A stretch of DNA of 64,000 bases. Origin: Paraburkholderia megapolitana. GTDB taxonomy: Bacteria > Pseudomonadota > Gammaproteobacteria > Burkholderiales > Burkholderiaceae. A program made the position numbers and the translations under genes. This document shows, piece by piece, positions 33,261-43,655 of the stretch. Below the pieces are notes generated by a model. That model had not been told where the DNA came from, did not search any database, and was given only the letters and a program-made list of their open reading frames with translations. Where the stretch lies: the NCBI RefSeq assembly GCF_007556815.1, contig NZ_CP041743.1, positions 2,267,001 through 2,331,000 on the forward strand. The letters are read 5' to 3'. Numbering within the stretch: the stretch's first letter is position 1; each line of letters begins with the position of its first letter.

Positions 33261-34013
33261 ATGAACCGGATCGATCTGGAGCGCCGCGTCGTCGTCATCA
33301 CCGGCGGCGCGCGCGGCATAGGCTACGCGGTGGCGCAACGCGCATTGCGCTCGGGGGCGGCGGTTTCGCTGTGGGACATCGACGCCGACCGGCTAGCGAA
33401 AAGCGAACGGGAACTGGCGGAACTCGGCGACGTATCGGCGGTGGCGGTTGAACTGACCGACGAGCAGTCGGTTACCGATGCAACCAGCAAAACCGTCGCG
33501 CGGCATCACGCGATCGACGTGCTGATCAACTGCGCCGGCATCACCGGCGGCAACGGCAAGACCTGGGAACTCGCCCCGGACGTCTGGCGCCGCGTAATCG
33601 ACGTCAACCTGATCGGCCCGTTCCTGACCTGCCGCGCGGTGGTCCCGCAGATGCTCAAGCAAGGCTACGGGCGCATCGTCAACATCGCCTCGGTGGCGGG
33701 CAAGGAAGGCAATCCGAATGCGTCGCACTACAGCGCGTCGAAGGCCGGCCTGATCGGCCTGACGAAGTCGCTCGGCAAGGAACTCGCCACCAGCAACATC
33801 CTCGTCAATGCCGTGACGCCGGCCGCCGCGAAGACCGAAATCTTCGATTCGATGGCGCAGGAACACATCGACTACATGCTGTCGAAAATCCCCATGAACC
33901 GTTTTCTTCTGCCCGACGAGGCCGCGTCGCTAATCCTGTGGCTGTCGTCGGAAGACTGCGCGTTCAGCACCGGCGCCGTGTTCGATCTGTCGGGCGGTCG
34001 CGCGACGTATTGA
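33261..34013 (+). CDS. SDR oxidoreductase of the L-rhamnose cluster (possible 2-keto-3-deoxy-L-rhamnonate 4-dehydrogenase)
   Basis: A 250-residue short-chain dehydrogenase. ATG 33261 follows GCAGGAGACAAA. Cofactor motif TGGARGIG at about 14-21, NCAGITGG, catalytic Ser in NIASVAGKEG, YSASK, and the FDLSGGRATY end. In the diketo-hydrolase branch of L-rhamnose degradation an SDR (LRA5) oxidises 2-keto-3-deoxy-L-rhamnonate, and this gene opens the cluster with the dehydratase that makes that compound. The specific assignment is inference from context; the partner hydrolase (LRA6, FAH family) is not in the window. Confidence 0.85.
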   Translation: MNRIDLERRVVVITGGARGIGYAVAQRALRSGAAVSLWDIDADRLAKSERELAELGDVSAVAVELTDEQSVTDATSKTVARHHAIDVLINCAGITGGNGKTWELAPDVWRRVIDVNLIGPFLTCRAVVPQMLKQGYGRIVNIASVAGKEGNPNASHYSASKAGLIGLTKSLGKELATSNILVNAVTPAAAKTEIFDSMAQEHIDYMLSKIPMNRFLLPDEAASLILWLSSEDCAFSTGAVFDLSGGRATY

Positions 34014-34077
34014 GCGCCTGGCACATGCGGCAAGGTATTTCGCATCGGCTTGTAGCCGGTCCGTTTCGGGAGATTCG

Positions 34078-35406
34078 ATGAGCGCACAACCGGTTGCTTC
34101 GCACGCTCCGCTGGAAGCGGCTGTCAGCACTGTCATGCGGCGCTTGCTGCCGTTCCTGCTGCTGATGTACGTACTGGCGTTTCTCGACCGCGCGAACATC
34201 GGCTTCGCCCAGAAAGCGCTGCAGCACGACACCGGCCTGTCGGACGCGGCATTTGCGTTCGGCGCGGGGGTGTTCTTCGTCGGCTATGCGCTGTTCGAGG
34301 TGCCGAGCAACCTGCTATTGCATCGCGTGGGCGCGCGAATCTGGATGTGCCGGATCATGGTCACGTGGGGCATCGTCTCGGCGGCGATGGCGTTTGCGCA
34401 GAGCCCCGCGATGTTCTACTGGCTACGCTTTCTGCTCGGTGTTGCCGAGGCCGGGTTCTTCCCCGGGATCATTTATTACCTGACCCACTGGTTTCCGCAG
34501 TCCGCGCGTGGCCGGGCCGTCGGGGTGTTCTATTTCGGCGCGCCGCTGGCGTTTATCTTCGGTAGTCCGTTGTCGGGGTTGCTGCTCGATCTGCACGGCG
34601 CGCTCGGTCTGGCCGGCTGGCAATGGCTGTTCCTGATCGAGGGCGGGCTCGCTTCGGCGGTTGGCGTGTGGGCGTTCTGGTATCTCGACAACCGTCCCGA
34701 TGAGGCGCGCTGGCTCGACGCCGCGCAACGCGACACGCTGCGCGCGGCACTTGCCGACGACGCCAGCCATGCAGCAGTGCATGGCCCGCAGAGCGTACTC
34801 GCTGCGCTGTTCGACCGGCGCGTGCTGATGTTGTCGGCAATCTATCTGCTGATCCAGATGAGCGTGTACGGCGTGATCTTCTATCTGCCGCAGCAGGTTG
34901 CCGCGTTGCTTGGCACGAAAGTCGGCCTGCGCGTCGGGCTGGTCGCCGCGTTGCCGTGGCTATGTGCGGTGGCGGTGACCTGGTGGGTGCCGCGGCGCGC
35001 GGACCGGGAGGGTAGTCATCGTGGCTGGGCAGTCGTGCTGCTGATCGTGGCCGGGTTGGGCATCGGTGCGTCGGGGCTGGCACACAGTCCGGTGCTCGGA
35101 TTGCTTGCGCTGTGCTGCGCGGCCAGCGGATTTATCGCCGCGCAACCGCTGTTCTGGACCTTGCCCACGCGCTACCTGACCGGCGCGGCTGCCGCGGGCG
35201 GCATCGCATTGATCAACTCGCTCGGTGGACTCGGTGGTTTTATTGCGCCGACGTTGCGCACCGTCGCCGAGCGTGCGTGGCAATCGACTTCGGCGGGACT
35301 GGTCGTGCTTGGTGGCGCGAGTTTGCTGGCGGCGCTGCTGATCGGTGTATTTGCACACGATCGTCGTGCACGGGCGCAAGTCGCGCTGTCACACCGGCCG
35401 CAGTGA
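34078..35406 (+). CDS. MFS transporter, ACS-type, probable sugar or sugar-acid carrier
   Basis: A 442-residue 12-segment MFS protein of the anion:cation symporter family. LAFLDRANIGFAQKALQHD, YALFEVPSNLLLHRVGARIW and LLGVAEAGFFPGIIYYLTHW are hallmarks. ATG 34078 follows GGGAGATTCG. Relatives carry hexuronates, tartrate or sugar acids. It lies inside the rhamnose gene set, 64 bp after the SDR, so L-rhamnonate or L-rhamnose is a reasonable substrate. The same island also has an ABC importer (39975-44684). Confidence 0.87.
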   Translation: MSAQPVASHAPLEAAVSTVMRRLLPFLLLMYVLAFLDRANIGFAQKALQHDTGLSDAAFAFGAGVFFVGYALFEVPSNLLLHRVGARIWMCRIMVTWGIVSAAMAFAQSPAMFYWLRFLLGVAEAGFFPGIIYYLTHWFPQSARGRAVGVFYFGAPLAFIFGSPLSGLLLDLHGALGLAGWQWLFLIEGGLASAVGVWAFWYLDNRPDEARWLDAAQRDTLRAALADDASHAAVHGPQSVLAALFDRRVLMLSAIYLLIQMSVYGVIFYLPQQVAALLGTKVGLRVGLVAALPWLCAVAVTWWVPRRADREGSHRGWAVVLLIVAGLGIGASGLAHSPVLGLLALCCAASGFIAAQPLFWTLPTRYLTGAAAAGGIALINSLGGLGGFIAPTLRTVAERAWQSTSAGLVVLGGASLLAALLIGVFAHDRRARAQVALSHRPQ

Positions 35407-35523
35407 GCTCGTTGGCGGACGCGCAGCGAACGTAACGTATCGGACATATCGAACATCGTGCCGCCGCAGACGCGCAGTGGCGACAGCCTCAAGCAACATA
35501 ACGAAGTTCAGGAGCTCATCGAC

Positions 35524-36702
35524 ATGGCCATGCCTACCATCCGGCACGTGCGTGCCTTCATCGTTCGCGGCGGCGGCGCCGACTATCACGATCAGCCCGG
35601 CGGTCACTGGATCGACGACCACATTGCTACGCCGATGGCGCGTTACCCCGAGTACCGGCAGAGCCGTCAGTCGTTCGGTATCAACGTGCTCGGTACGCTC
35701 GTCGTCGAGATCGAGGCAAGCGACGGCACGGTCGGCTTCGCGGTGACGACCGGTGGCGAGATCGGCGCGTTCATCGTCGAGAAACATCTGGCGCGGTTTC
35801 TTGAAGGCCAGCTTGTCACCGATATCGAAAAGATGTGGGATCAGATGTACTTCGCGACGCTCTACTATGGCCGCAAGGGCGTGGTGCTGAATACGATTTC
35901 GGGTGTCGACCTCGCACTATGGGATCTGCTCGCGAAGGTTCGCAAGGAGCCGGTGTACCAGTTGCTCGGCGGCCCGGTGCGCGACGAGCTGACGTTCTAT
36001 GCAACCGGTGCGCGGCCGGATCTGGCGAAAGAGATGGGTTTTATCGGCGGCAAACTGCCTTTGCAGCATGGTCCCGCGGAAGGCGAAGAAGGCTTCAGGA
36101 AAAACATCGAGAAGCTCGCCGACATGCGCAGCCGTGTCGGTGACGATTTCTGGCTCATGTACGACTGCTGGATGAGTCTCGACGTGCGTTATGCGACACG
36201 TCTTGCGCAGGCCACCCACGAGTACGGTCTGAAGTGGATCGAAGAATGTCTGCCTCCCGACGACTACTGGGGCTACGCCGAACTGCGCCGCAACGTGCCG
36301 CGCGGCATGCTGGTGTCGACCGGCGAGCATGAAGCGACCCGCTGGGGCTTCCGGATGTTGCTCGAAATGGAGTGCTGCGATTTCATCCAGCCCGATGTCG
36401 GCTGGTGCGGCGGGATCACCGAGTTGATCCGTATTTCCGCGCTCGCCGATGCGCACAACGTGATGGTGATACCGCATGGCTCGTCGGTGTATAGCTATCA
36501 CTTCGTAGTGACGCGGCATAACTCGCCGTTCGCCGAGTTCCTGATGATGGCGCCGAAGGCCGATGAAGTCGTGCCGATGTTTACGCCGTTGCTGCTCGAC
36601 GAACCGGTGCCTGTTAATGGGCGGATGAAAGTGCCCGAGACGCCGGGCTTCGGCGTGCGGCTTAATCCGGACTGTGCGTTGGTGCGACCGTATCAACACT
36701 AA
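35524..36702 (+). CDS. rhmD: L-rhamnonate dehydratase (RhmD, enolase superfamily)
   Basis: A 392-residue enolase-superfamily enzyme that dehydrates L-rhamnonate to 2-keto-3-deoxy-L-rhamnonate. It matches E. coli RhmD (YfaW) closely in [35 protein letters not shown] and [20 protein letters not shown]. The metal ligands are the Asp of MYDCWMSLD, the Glu of WIEECLPP and the Glu of [11 protein letters not shown]; the catalytic His is in [11 protein letters not shown]. Start ATG 35524 follows AGGAG; an ATG two codons later is possible. It lies between the ACS transporter and L-rhamnose dehydrogenase. Confidence 0.93.
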   Translation: MAMPTIRHVRAFIVRGGGADYHDQPGGHWIDDHIATPMARYPEYRQSRQSFGINVLGTLVVEIEASDGTVGFAVTTGGEIGAFIVEKHLARFLEGQLVTDIEKMWDQMYFATLYYGRKGVVLNTISGVDLALWDLLAKVRKEPVYQLLGGPVRDELTFYATGARPDLAKEMGFIGGKLPLQHGPAEGEEGFRKNIEKLADMRSRVGDDFWLMYDCWMSLDVRYATRLAQATHEYGLKWIEECLPPDDYWGYAELRRNVPRGMLVSTGEHEATRWGFRMLLEMECCDFIQPDVGWCGGITELIRISALADAHNVMVIPHGSSVYSYHFVVTRHNSPFAEFLMMAPKADEVVPMFTPLLLDEPVPVNGRMKVPETPGFGVRLNPDCALVRPYQH

Positions 36703-36741
36703 TCGCGCAACGTCCCTCAACCAACGATCAGGAGAGTACCC

Positions 36742-37524
36742 GTGCTGCTCAAGGACAAGGCGGTCATCGTGACAGGCGGTTCGCGCGGCATCGGCCGGGC
36801 GATTGCCGTGGCCTGTGCGGCCGAAGGTGCGGACGTTGCGATCAACTACTGGGGCGACAACGACGCATCATATGGTCGTCGTTCCGCGATTACCGAGGTG
36901 ATCGACGAGATCGAGCGGCTGGGCCGTCGCGCGATTGCGGTGGAAGGCAACGTTGCAGCGCCGCAGACCGGCGTCGATCTGGTGCGCCAGACCGTCGAGG
37001 CATTCGGCAAGGTAGATGTGCTCGCGAGCAATGCGGGCATCTGTCCGTTTCACGCGTTTCTCGACATGCCGCCGTCGGTACTCGAGCGCACAGTCGGCGT
37101 GAATCTGAACGGTGCGTTCTACGTGACCCAGGCGGCCGCGCGGCAGATGAAGGAGCAGGGCCACGGCGGTGCGATTGTCGCGACCAGTTCGATCAGCGCG
37201 CTGGTGGGCGGCGGGATGCAGACGCATTACACGCCGACCAAGGCGGGGGTTCATTCGTTGATGCAGTCGTGTGCAATCGCGCTGGGGCCGTACGGTATTC
37301 GTTGTAATTCGGTGATGCCAGGCACGATTGCCACCGACCTCAACGCCGAAGATCTCGCCGACGAAACCAAGAAAGCGTACTTCGAGAAGCGCATTCCGTT
37401 GGGCCGTTTAGGCGCACCTGAAGATGTCGCCGATTGTGTCGTGTTCCTCGCCTCGGACAAGGCACGCTATGTGACGGGTGCGGCGTTGCTGGTGGATGGC
37501 GGTTTGTTCGTCAACCTGCAGTGA
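36742..37524 (+). CDS. L-rhamnose 1-dehydrogenase (SDR)
   Basis: A 260-residue SDR that oxidises L-rhamnose to the lactone, the first step of the non-phosphorylative route. It agrees over its whole length with what I know of characterised L-rhamnose dehydrogenases: TGGSRGIGRAIAVAC, SNAGICPFHAFLDMP, SSISALVGGGMQTHYTPTKA and the exact end GGLFVNLQ. The catalytic residues are the Ser of SSIS, Tyr in HYTPTK and its Lys. It starts 39 bp after rhmD, in the same operon; AGGAG precedes the ATG. The NAD or NADP preference cannot be fixed by eye. Confidence 0.9.
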   Translation: MLLKDKAVIVTGGSRGIGRAIAVACAAEGADVAINYWGDNDASYGRRSAITEVIDEIERLGRRAIAVEGNVAAPQTGVDLVRQTVEAFGKVDVLASNAGICPFHAFLDMPPSVLERTVGVNLNGAFYVTQAAARQMKEQGHGGAIVATSSISALVGGGMQTHYTPTKAGVHSLMQSCAIALGPYGIRCNSVMPGTIATDLNAEDLADETKKAYFEKRIPLGRLGAPEDVADCVVFLASDKARYVTGAALLVDGGLFVNLQ

Positions 37525-37541
37525 CTACTTCAGTGAACCGC

Positions 37542-38522
37542 TCAATGAGCCGGCGTATGCGCGAGCGGCGCACCGTGCTCCGTATCGAACGGCTGCGAAA
37601 AACGCCGCAACAGGCCGACGAAATGTTCGGCCGGTTCGGCGAGCGGTTCGCCCTTGCGCGTGAGGATGCCGAAGCCCGGCAGGCTCTTGCCGATTTCGAT
37701 CGGCAGCGCGACGAGCAGTTTGCCGCGCACGTGGTCGCGTACCACCGATTCCGGCAGCATCGCGATCGCATCGAAGTTTTCGAGCAGTTGCAGCGTCGCG
37801 AAGATCGACGCGCATTCGGTGAGATTGACTGGCGTAGCGAGCCCGGCACGCGCGAGTTCTTCCTCGAACAGCACGCGCGCAGGACTCGTGATCGGCTGCG
37901 CGACCCACGGCCACTCCATCAGTTCGTGCAATGCGACGCTGCTGCGAGAAATGAGCGGATGCCGTACGCGCACTACGAGTACGAGCGGTTCGCGCGCGAG
38001 CGGCTCGAAGCTGAAATCGTTGTGCTGCAGCGGCGAGGTCAGCCGGCCGAGCGCGAGGTCGACCTCGCGGCGATGCAGCAACTGCACGACCTGGTCGCTG
38101 GTTTCGCCGAGTATCCGCACGTTGAGCAGCGGCCGTTCGGTTTTCAGCGAGGCGACGGCCATCGCGAGCAGATCGGGTGCCGCGCCCATGATCGCGCCGA
38201 CCGTCAACTGGCCGTGGCCGCCGCGGCGCTTGACGTCGAGGTCTTCGGCAAAGCGCGTGAGTTCGGCGAGCGCGCGCCGTGCATACGCGAGCGTGACGAC
38301 GCCGAGCGGCGTGGGCTGCATACCGCGCGCGTTGCGCTCGAACAGCAGGAAACCGAACGCTTCCTCGATGTCGCCGAGCATGCGGCTCGCGCTCGGTTGC
38401 GCGACGTTGATCGCGTCGGCGGCCTGATGGACGTTGCGGGTGTCGTCGAGCGCGACCAGCAGCGCAAGGTGCTTGAACTTGAGGCGATTGACGAGAGCGA
38501 CCGTGGCGGCTTGTCGGTTCAT
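37542..38522 (-). CDS. LysR family regulator, likely controller of the rhamnose genes
   Basis: A 326-residue LysR protein with [20 protein letters not shown] and the helix-turn-helix [19 protein letters not shown] at the N-terminus, resembling the GbpR/GalR-like sugar-responsive clade. It sits inside the rhamnose island: it is convergent with the dehydrogenase gene (17 bp apart) and divergent from the mutarotase gene. It is the only regulator between the two halves of the island, so control of both is likely. Confidence 0.88.
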   Translation of the reverse strand: MNRQAATVALVNRLKFKHLALLVALDDTRNVHQAADAINVAQPSASRMLGDIEEAFGFLLFERNARGMQPTPLGVVTLAYARRALAELTRFAEDLDVKRRGGHGQLTVGAIMGAAPDLLAMAVASLKTERPLLNVRILGETSDQVVQLLHRREVDLALGRLTSPLQHNDFSFEPLAREPLVLVVRVRHPLISRSSVALHELMEWPWVAQPITSPARVLFEEELARAGLATPVNLTECASIFATLQLLENFDAIAMLPESVVRDHVRGKLLVALPIEIGKSLPGFGILTRKGEPLAEPAEHFVGLLRRFSQPFDTEHGAPLAHTPAH

Positions 38523-38653
38523 GGGACCTGTGCGATTCGGTTTCTGGATCGCCCAATCCCAACTACGGATTGAGACGCTATCGACCGCGGAATTATAGTC
38601 GCTCCAGACGCTTCGTCGATAAAGCGCAGGAGCATGAACGGAGACAGGTTCGC

Positions 38654-38989
38654 ATGGAGACGATCGCTTTCCGGATGGCGCTCAACCCCGGCATGCGCGA
38701 AGAGTACGCACGGCGGCATCGCGAGATCTGGCCCGAACTGGTCGATGCGCTGCACGAAGCGGGCGTGCACGATTACCGCATCTTCCTCGACGAATCCACG
38801 GGCGCGCTGTTTGCGGTCCTGACGCGCACCGATCACCACACGATGGACACGCTGCCCGATCTGCCGGTGATGCGCAAATGGTGGGACATGATGGCCGACA
38901 TCATGCAGACGGCACCCGATCGCACGCCGTTCCAGCAACCGCTCGTGCCGGTATTCGAGCTTCCCGCGCGACAACCGCTAACCCGCTGA
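38654..38989 (+). CDS. rhaM: L-rhamnose mutarotase (RhaM/RhaU)
   Basis: A 111-residue enzyme that interconverts the alpha and beta anomers of L-rhamnose. It aligns well with E. coli Rha[21 protein letters not shown], then the catalytic His in [10 protein letters not shown], the Tyr of YRIFLDE and the Trp pair of [13 protein letters not shown]. The ATG 38654 is preferred over an upstream frame extension. It opens the plus-strand operon mutarotase-lactonase-ABC importer and is divergent from the LysR gene. Confidence 0.93.
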   Translation: METIAFRMALNPGMREEYARRHREIWPELVDALHEAGVHDYRIFLDESTGALFAVLTRTDHHTMDTLPDLPVMRKWWDMMADIMQTAPDRTPFQQPLVPVFELPARQPLTR

Positions 38990-39013
38990 ACCGACACCCA
39001 AGGAGCGCGCTTC

Positions 39014-39907
39014 ATGCAAGTGGTCGATCCGCACATTCATCTGTGGGACCTGCGCACGCACCGCTACCCGTGGCTCGAGAAGCCCGGTGTGTCGTTCGTC
39101 GGAGATGCGCGAGAGTTGCAGCACGACTATCTGCTCGAACATCTGTTGACCGACGCGCAGGACGTCGAGGTGCTGAAGGTCGTGCACGTCGAGGCGAATC
39201 ACGATCCCGCCGATCCGGTCGAAGAGACGCGCTGGCTGCAGCGGATCGCCGATACCGACGGTTCGCATGGCATGCCGAACGCCATCGTCGCGGGGATCGA
39301 CCTCGCGGCGCCCGATGCGCCGGCCGTGCTCGAAGCGCACGCATCGTTCGCGAATACGCGCGGCGTGCGGCAGATTCTCAACGTACATCGCGAGAAGCTG
39401 TTCGATTATGTGGGCCGGCATTTCATGCGCGAGCCGGTGTGGCAGGAGCGTTTCGCGCTGCTGCGCCGGTATGGTTTGTCGTTCGATCTGCAGGTGTATC
39501 CGTCGCAAATGGACGAAGCAGCAGCGCTGGCCCGTGCGCATCCGGACACGCAGTTCGTTCTCAATCATGCGGGCATGTTCGTCGACCGCGACAGCGTGGC
39601 GGGCTATCGCGCGTGGCGCGACGGGCTGCATGTGCTGGCCGCGTGTCCGAACGTCGCGGTGAAGATCAGCGGACTCGCGATGTTCGATCACGACTGGACG
39701 GTAGAGAGTCTGCGTCCTTATGTACTCGCAACGCTAGATGCCTTTGGCGTAGAGCGGGCGATGTTTGCATCGAACTTTCCGGTCGATCGGTTGTTTGGCT
39801 CGTATTCCGCGCTGTGGCATGCGTATGCGGCGATCGTCGCGGGAGCGAGCGATACGGAGCGCTCGGCGCTGTTCAGACACAACGCCGAACGGACTTACCG
39901 CATCTGA
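39014..39907 (+). CDS. Amidohydrolase family lactonase (probable L-rhamnono-lactonase, COG3618)
   Basis: A 297-residue amidohydrolase-fold protein. The metal motif is DPHIHLWDLRTHRYPWL at the N-terminus (His-x-His), with LNHAGM and the late Asp of FASNFPVDRLFGSY completing the site. COG3618 members hydrolyse sugar lactones such as L-fucono- and L-rhamnono-lactone. It is 24 bp after the mutarotase gene, with AAGGAGCGCGCTTC before the ATG. It supplies the step between L-rhamnose dehydrogenase and L-rhamnonate dehydratase. Confidence 0.88.
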   Translation: MQVVDPHIHLWDLRTHRYPWLEKPGVSFVGDARELQHDYLLEHLLTDAQDVEVLKVVHVEANHDPADPVEETRWLQRIADTDGSHGMPNAIVAGIDLAAPDAPAVLEAHASFANTRGVRQILNVHREKLFDYVGRHFMREPVWQERFALLRRYGLSFDLQVYPSQMDEAAALARAHPDTQFVLNHAGMFVDRDSVAGYRAWRDGLHVLAACPNVAVKISGLAMFDHDWTVESLRPYVLATLDAFGVERAMFASNFPVDRLFGSYSALWHAYAAIVAGASDTERSALFRHNAERTYRI

Positions 39908-39974
39908 AGCAGCGGCAAAAAACTCATAAGAGAAGTGCGACGTGTCCACGTCGCTCGAAGAAGGAGACAAGCCT

Positions 39975-41504
39975 GTGCAGGAACCGACCACCGCCGTTCC
40001 GCGATTGCAATTAACCCACGCGAGCAAGTCGTTCGGCCGCGTGCGTGCGCTCTCGGATGGCGAACTCGTGCTGCGCAGCGGCGAGGTGCATGCGCTGCTC
40101 GGCGAGAACGGCGCGGGTAAATCGACGCTCGTGAAGATCCTTGCCGGCGTGCATCGTGCCGACACGGGCGAACTGCGTATCGACGGCCAGTTGCGCGAAT
40201 TCGCGAGTCCCGCGCAGGCACGCGATGCGGGCATCGCTGTGATCTATCAGGAACCGACGCTGTTCTTCGATCTGTCGATTGCCGAAAACATCTATATGGG
40301 CCGGCAACCGGTGGACCGGCTCGGCAGGATTCGTTATGACACGATGCATCGCGAGGTCGATGCGCTGCTCGTGTCGCTCGGCGTCGATCTGCATGCGGAC
40401 CGGCTCGTGCGCGGCCTGTCGATTGCCGACCAGCAGGTGATCGAGATCGCCAAGGCGCTGTCGCTGAACGCGAACGTGCTGATCATGGACGAACCGACCG
40501 CGGCGCTGTCGTTACCCGAAGTGGAGCGCCTGTTCGCGATCGTGCGCAAACTGCGCGAGCGCGACGTCGCGATCCTGTTCATCACGCACCGGCTCGACGA
40601 AGTGTTCACGCTCACGCAACACGTGACGATCATGCGCGACGGTGCGAAGGTGTTCGACGCACCGACCGCCGATCTCGACACGGCCGCGATCGTGGCGAAG
40701 ATGGTCGGGCGCGATCTCGAGACGTTCTATCCGAAAGCCGACGTCGTACCTGGCGATGTGCGTCTGGCGGTGCGCGGGCTGACGCGCATTGGTGTGTTCA
40801 AGGATGTGTCGTTCGACGTTCGCGCGGGCGAAATCGTTGCGCTCGCAGGTCTGGTTGGTGCGGGTCGCAGTGAGGTTGCGCGTGCGATCTTCGGTATCGA
40901 TCCGCTCGATGCGGGCGAGATCCGTATCGCGGGCAAACGGCTCGCACCGGGACGTCCGGCCGCCGCAGTGCAAGCTGGTCTTGCGCTTGTACCCGAAGAC
41001 CGCAGGCAGCAGGGTCTCGCGCTCGAACTGAGCATCGCACGCAACGCATCGATGACGGTGCTCGGCAGGCTCGTGCGATTCGGTCTGATTTCCGCACGAA
41101 GCGAAACGGAGCTGGCGAACCGCTGGGGCAAACGGCTGCAACTGAAAGCCGACGATCCCGCCGCGCCGGTCGGTACGCTATCGGGCGGTAACCAGCAGAA
41201 GGTCGTGCTCGGCAAGTGGCTGGCTACGCATCCGCAGGTGCTGATCATCGACGAACCGACGCGCGGTATCGACGTCGGCGCGAAGGCGGAGGTGTACGGC
41301 GCGCTCGCCGAACTGGTGCGCGAGGGTATGGCTGTGCTGATGATCTCAAGCGAGCTGCCTGAAGTGCTCGGTATGGCCGACCGCATCCTCGTGATGCACG
41401 AAGGGCGTATCAGCGCCGAGATCGCGCGCGCAGACGCGAGCGAAGAACGCATCATGAGCGCGGCGCTTGGCCAGTCCGGTGGTCATCTGGGGCACGCGGC
41501 ATGA
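39975..41504 (+). CDS. rhaT: Sugar ABC transporter ATP-binding protein, RhaT type
   Basis: A 509-residue double-ATPase of the ribose/rhamnose importer class. First domain: Walker [24 protein letters not shown]. Second domain: [20 protein letters not shown] and signature [15 protein letters not shown] with [17 protein letters not shown] prefer the GTG start at 39975 because AAGGAG lies eight bases before it; an earlier GTG at 39942 would add 11 residues. It overlaps the first permease by ATGA. The set ATPase-permease-permease-binding protein corresponds to the rhizobial RhaSTPQ rhamnose importer. Confidence 0.9.
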   Translation: MQEPTTAVPRLQLTHASKSFGRVRALSDGELVLRSGEVHALLGENGAGKSTLVKILAGVHRADTGELRIDGQLREFASPAQARDAGIAVIYQEPTLFFDLSIAENIYMGRQPVDRLGRIRYDTMHREVDALLVSLGVDLHADRLVRGLSIADQQVIEIAKALSLNANVLIMDEPTAALSLPEVERLFAIVRKLRERDVAILFITHRLDEVFTLTQHVTIMRDGAKVFDAPTADLDTAAIVAKMVGRDLETFYPKADVVPGDVRLAVRGLTRIGVFKDVSFDVRAGEIVALAGLVGAGRSEVARAIFGIDPLDAGEIRIAGKRLAPGRPAAAVQAGLALVPEDRRQQGLALELSIARNASMTVLGRLVRFGLISARSETELANRWGKRLQLKADDPAAPVGTLSGGNQQKVVLGKWLATHPQVLIIDEPTRGIDVGAKAEVYGALAELVREGMAVLMISSELPEVLGMADRILVMHEGRISAEIARADASEERIMSAALGQSGGHLGHAA

Positions 41505-42556
41505 TGCGCGAATCGACAACCCGTCCTGTCGATCTGCATGCCGACGGCCCTTCACGCGTCCGACCGCGTGGTGGCTTCATCGCCGCACTTGCACAGAGCC
41601 GCGAAACGACGCTCTTTGTCGTGCTGATCCTGCTGATAGCGGGCACAGCGCTCGCGCGCCCGCAGTTCCTGAACCTGCAGAATCTGCGCGACGTTCTGCT
41701 GAACGTGTCGATCATCAGTCTGCTGACCGCCGGCATGACGGTGGTGATCCTGATGCGTCATATCGATCTGTCGGTGGGTTCGACGGTCGGCGTGAGCGCC
41801 TATGCGGTTGGCAGCCTGTACGTCGCGTTTCCTCACATGCCGGTGGTCGTCGCGCTCGCAGCCGGGCTCTCGATCGGCTTGCTCGCGGGGGCGATCAACG
41901 CTGCGCTTGTAGCGATCGGTCGGGTGCCGTCGCTGGTTGCAACGCTGTCGACGCTCTACATTTTTCGTGGCGCAGATTACGCATGGGTGCATGGCGGACA
42001 GATCAACGCGACGAGCCTGCCCGAAGCGTTCTCGCGTCTTGCGACCGGCCGGCTGCTCGGCATCCCGACGCTCGCGCTGATCGCGGCCGTCGTGCTGATC
42101 GGCCTCTCGGTGTACCTGAAACAGTTTCGCGGCGGCCGCGAGCACTACGCGATCGGCTCGAACCCCGAAGCGGCGCGGCTGGCAGGCGTAGCCGTCGAGC
42201 GCCGCGTGATGACGGGCTTTCTGATCTCCGGCGCGATTGCGGGTTTCGCAGGCGCGTTGTGGCTCGCGCGCTTCGGCACCGTCGATGCAAGCACGGCGAA
42301 AGGCATCGAGTTGCAGGTCGTCGCGGCTGCCGTGGTCGGCAGCGTCGCGATCACTGGCGGCGTCGGCACGATACTCGGCGCCACGCTCGGCGCACTCGTG
42401 CTCGGTGTGATCAGCATTGCGCTGGTGGTGTTACACGTCTCGCCATTCTGGGAACAGGCGATCGAAGGGGCGTTGATCGTTGTCGCGATCGCTGCCGATA
42501 CGTTGCTGGCCCGCTCGGTGGCAAAACGCATGATGAGAAAACGCGATCATGGCTAA
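41501..42556 (+). CDS. rhaP: Sugar ABC transporter permease (RhaP-like)
   Basis: A 351-residue permease of the ribose/galactoside family with about ten membrane helices. [19 protein letters not shown] is the typical signature and [20 protein letters not shown] is the cytoplasmic loop that contacts the ATPase. Its start overlaps the end of the ATPase gene, and its end overlaps the second permease by eight bases, so translation is coupled. It forms a heterodimeric channel with the next gene product. Confidence 0.88.
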   Translation: MMRESTTRPVDLHADGPSRVRPRGGFIAALAQSRETTLFVVLILLIAGTALARPQFLNLQNLRDVLLNVSIISLLTAGMTVVILMRHIDLSVGSTVGVSAYAVGSLYVAFPHMPVVVALAAGLSIGLLAGAINAALVAIGRVPSLVATLSTLYIFRGADYAWVHGGQINATSLPEAFSRLATGRLLGIPTLALIAAVVLIGLSVYLKQFRGGREHYAIGSNPEAARLAGVAVERRVMTGFLISGAIAGFAGALWLARFGTVDASTAKGIELQVVAAAVVGSVAITGGVGTILGATLGALVLGVISIALVVLHVSPFWEQAIEGALIVVAIAADTLLARSVAKRMMRKRDHG

Positions 42557-43556
42557 ACCCGATTCCGCATTGAGTACGCGCAAGCCGACGGTCCCGCTGC
42601 GTTGGGAAACGTTGCTGGTGGTGTTGTTCGTTTTATCGCTGGTGCTCGGGCGCGTGTTGTCGCCGGAGTTTCTGAGCGGCGCGAATCTCGGCAACGTGCT
42701 GGCCGACCTGACTGAAGTCGCGCTGATGGCGCTGCCGATGACGCTGATCATCGTTGCCGCCGACATCGACCTGTCGGTCGCGTCGGTGCTCGGTGCAGCG
42801 AGCGCGCTGATGGGCGTGCTCTGGCACATGGGTCTGCCGATGCCGCTTGTGATCGCACTGGTGCTCGTGGCCGGTGCGCTCGCGGGTCTTTTGAACGGTC
42901 TCGTGATTGTGAGGCTGAACCTGCCGTCGCTCGCGGTAACGATCGGCACGCTTGCGCTGTTTCGCGGGCTCGCTTATGTCCTGCTCGGCGATCAGGCGGT
43001 TGCTGACTTTCCGCCGGGCTATACCGCGTTCGGCATGAACGCATTGGGCTCAACCTTCATTCCGCTGCCGTTCGTGATCGTGATCGTCTGTGCGGTGCTG
43101 TTCACCGTGCTGCTGCAGGCCACCGCGTTCGGTCGCAGCCTGTTCGCGATCGGCGCGAACCCGACGGCCGCGGCGTTCTCCGGCATCGATGTCGCGAAGG
43201 CGCGGCTGCGTCTCTTCGTGCTGTCGGGCACGGTCAGTGCGCTCGCCGGCATCGTTTATACGCTGCGTTTTACGAGTGCGCGCGGAGATAACGGCGAGGG
43301 CTTCGAGCTGTCGGTGATCGCGGCGGTGCTGTTCGGCGGCGTGAGCATCTTCGGCGGACGAGGCTCGATGGTCGGCGTGCTGTTGTCGTTGCTGATCGTC
43401 GGTGTGTTGCGCAATGCGCTGACGCTCGTGGATGTATCGAGCGAAGTGCTGACGATCGTGACCGGCGCGTTGCTGCTCGCGTCGGTACTGATTCCGAACC
43501 TGGCCGCGCGCTGGCGGGCGCGGCGCGACCGGCGTTTTATCGCGGGGTCGACCTGA
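42549..43556 (+). CDS. rhaQ: Sugar ABC transporter permease (RhaQ-like)
   Basis: A 335-residue permease homologous to the preceding one: MTLIIVAADIDLSVASVLGA, NGLVIVRLNLPSLAVTIGTL and FSGIDVAKARLRLFVLSGTV are family signatures. About ten membrane helices. It partners with the preceding permease, and the binding-protein gene follows after 99 bp. Confidence 0.88.
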   Translation: MAKPDSALSTRKPTVPLRWETLLVVLFVLSLVLGRVLSPEFLSGANLGNVLADLTEVALMALPMTLIIVAADIDLSVASVLGAASALMGVLWHMGLPMPLVIALVLVAGALAGLLNGLVIVRLNLPSLAVTIGTLALFRGLAYVLLGDQAVADFPPGYTAFGMNALGSTFIPLPFVIVIVCAVLFTVLLQATAFGRSLFAIGANPTAAAFSGIDVAKARLRLFVLSGTVSALAGIVYTLRFTSARGDNGEGFELSVIAAVLFGGVSIFGGRGSMVGVLLSLLIVGVLRNALTLVDVSSEVLTIVTGALLLASVLIPNLAARWRARRDRRFIAGST

Positions 43557-43655
43557 CGGGCAACACGGTACGACACAAGGCACGAGATGTAGCACGGTAG
43601 GTAACGACATCACGACTTCGGACACACGTCCGATTATCAGGAAGAGGAGACACTC

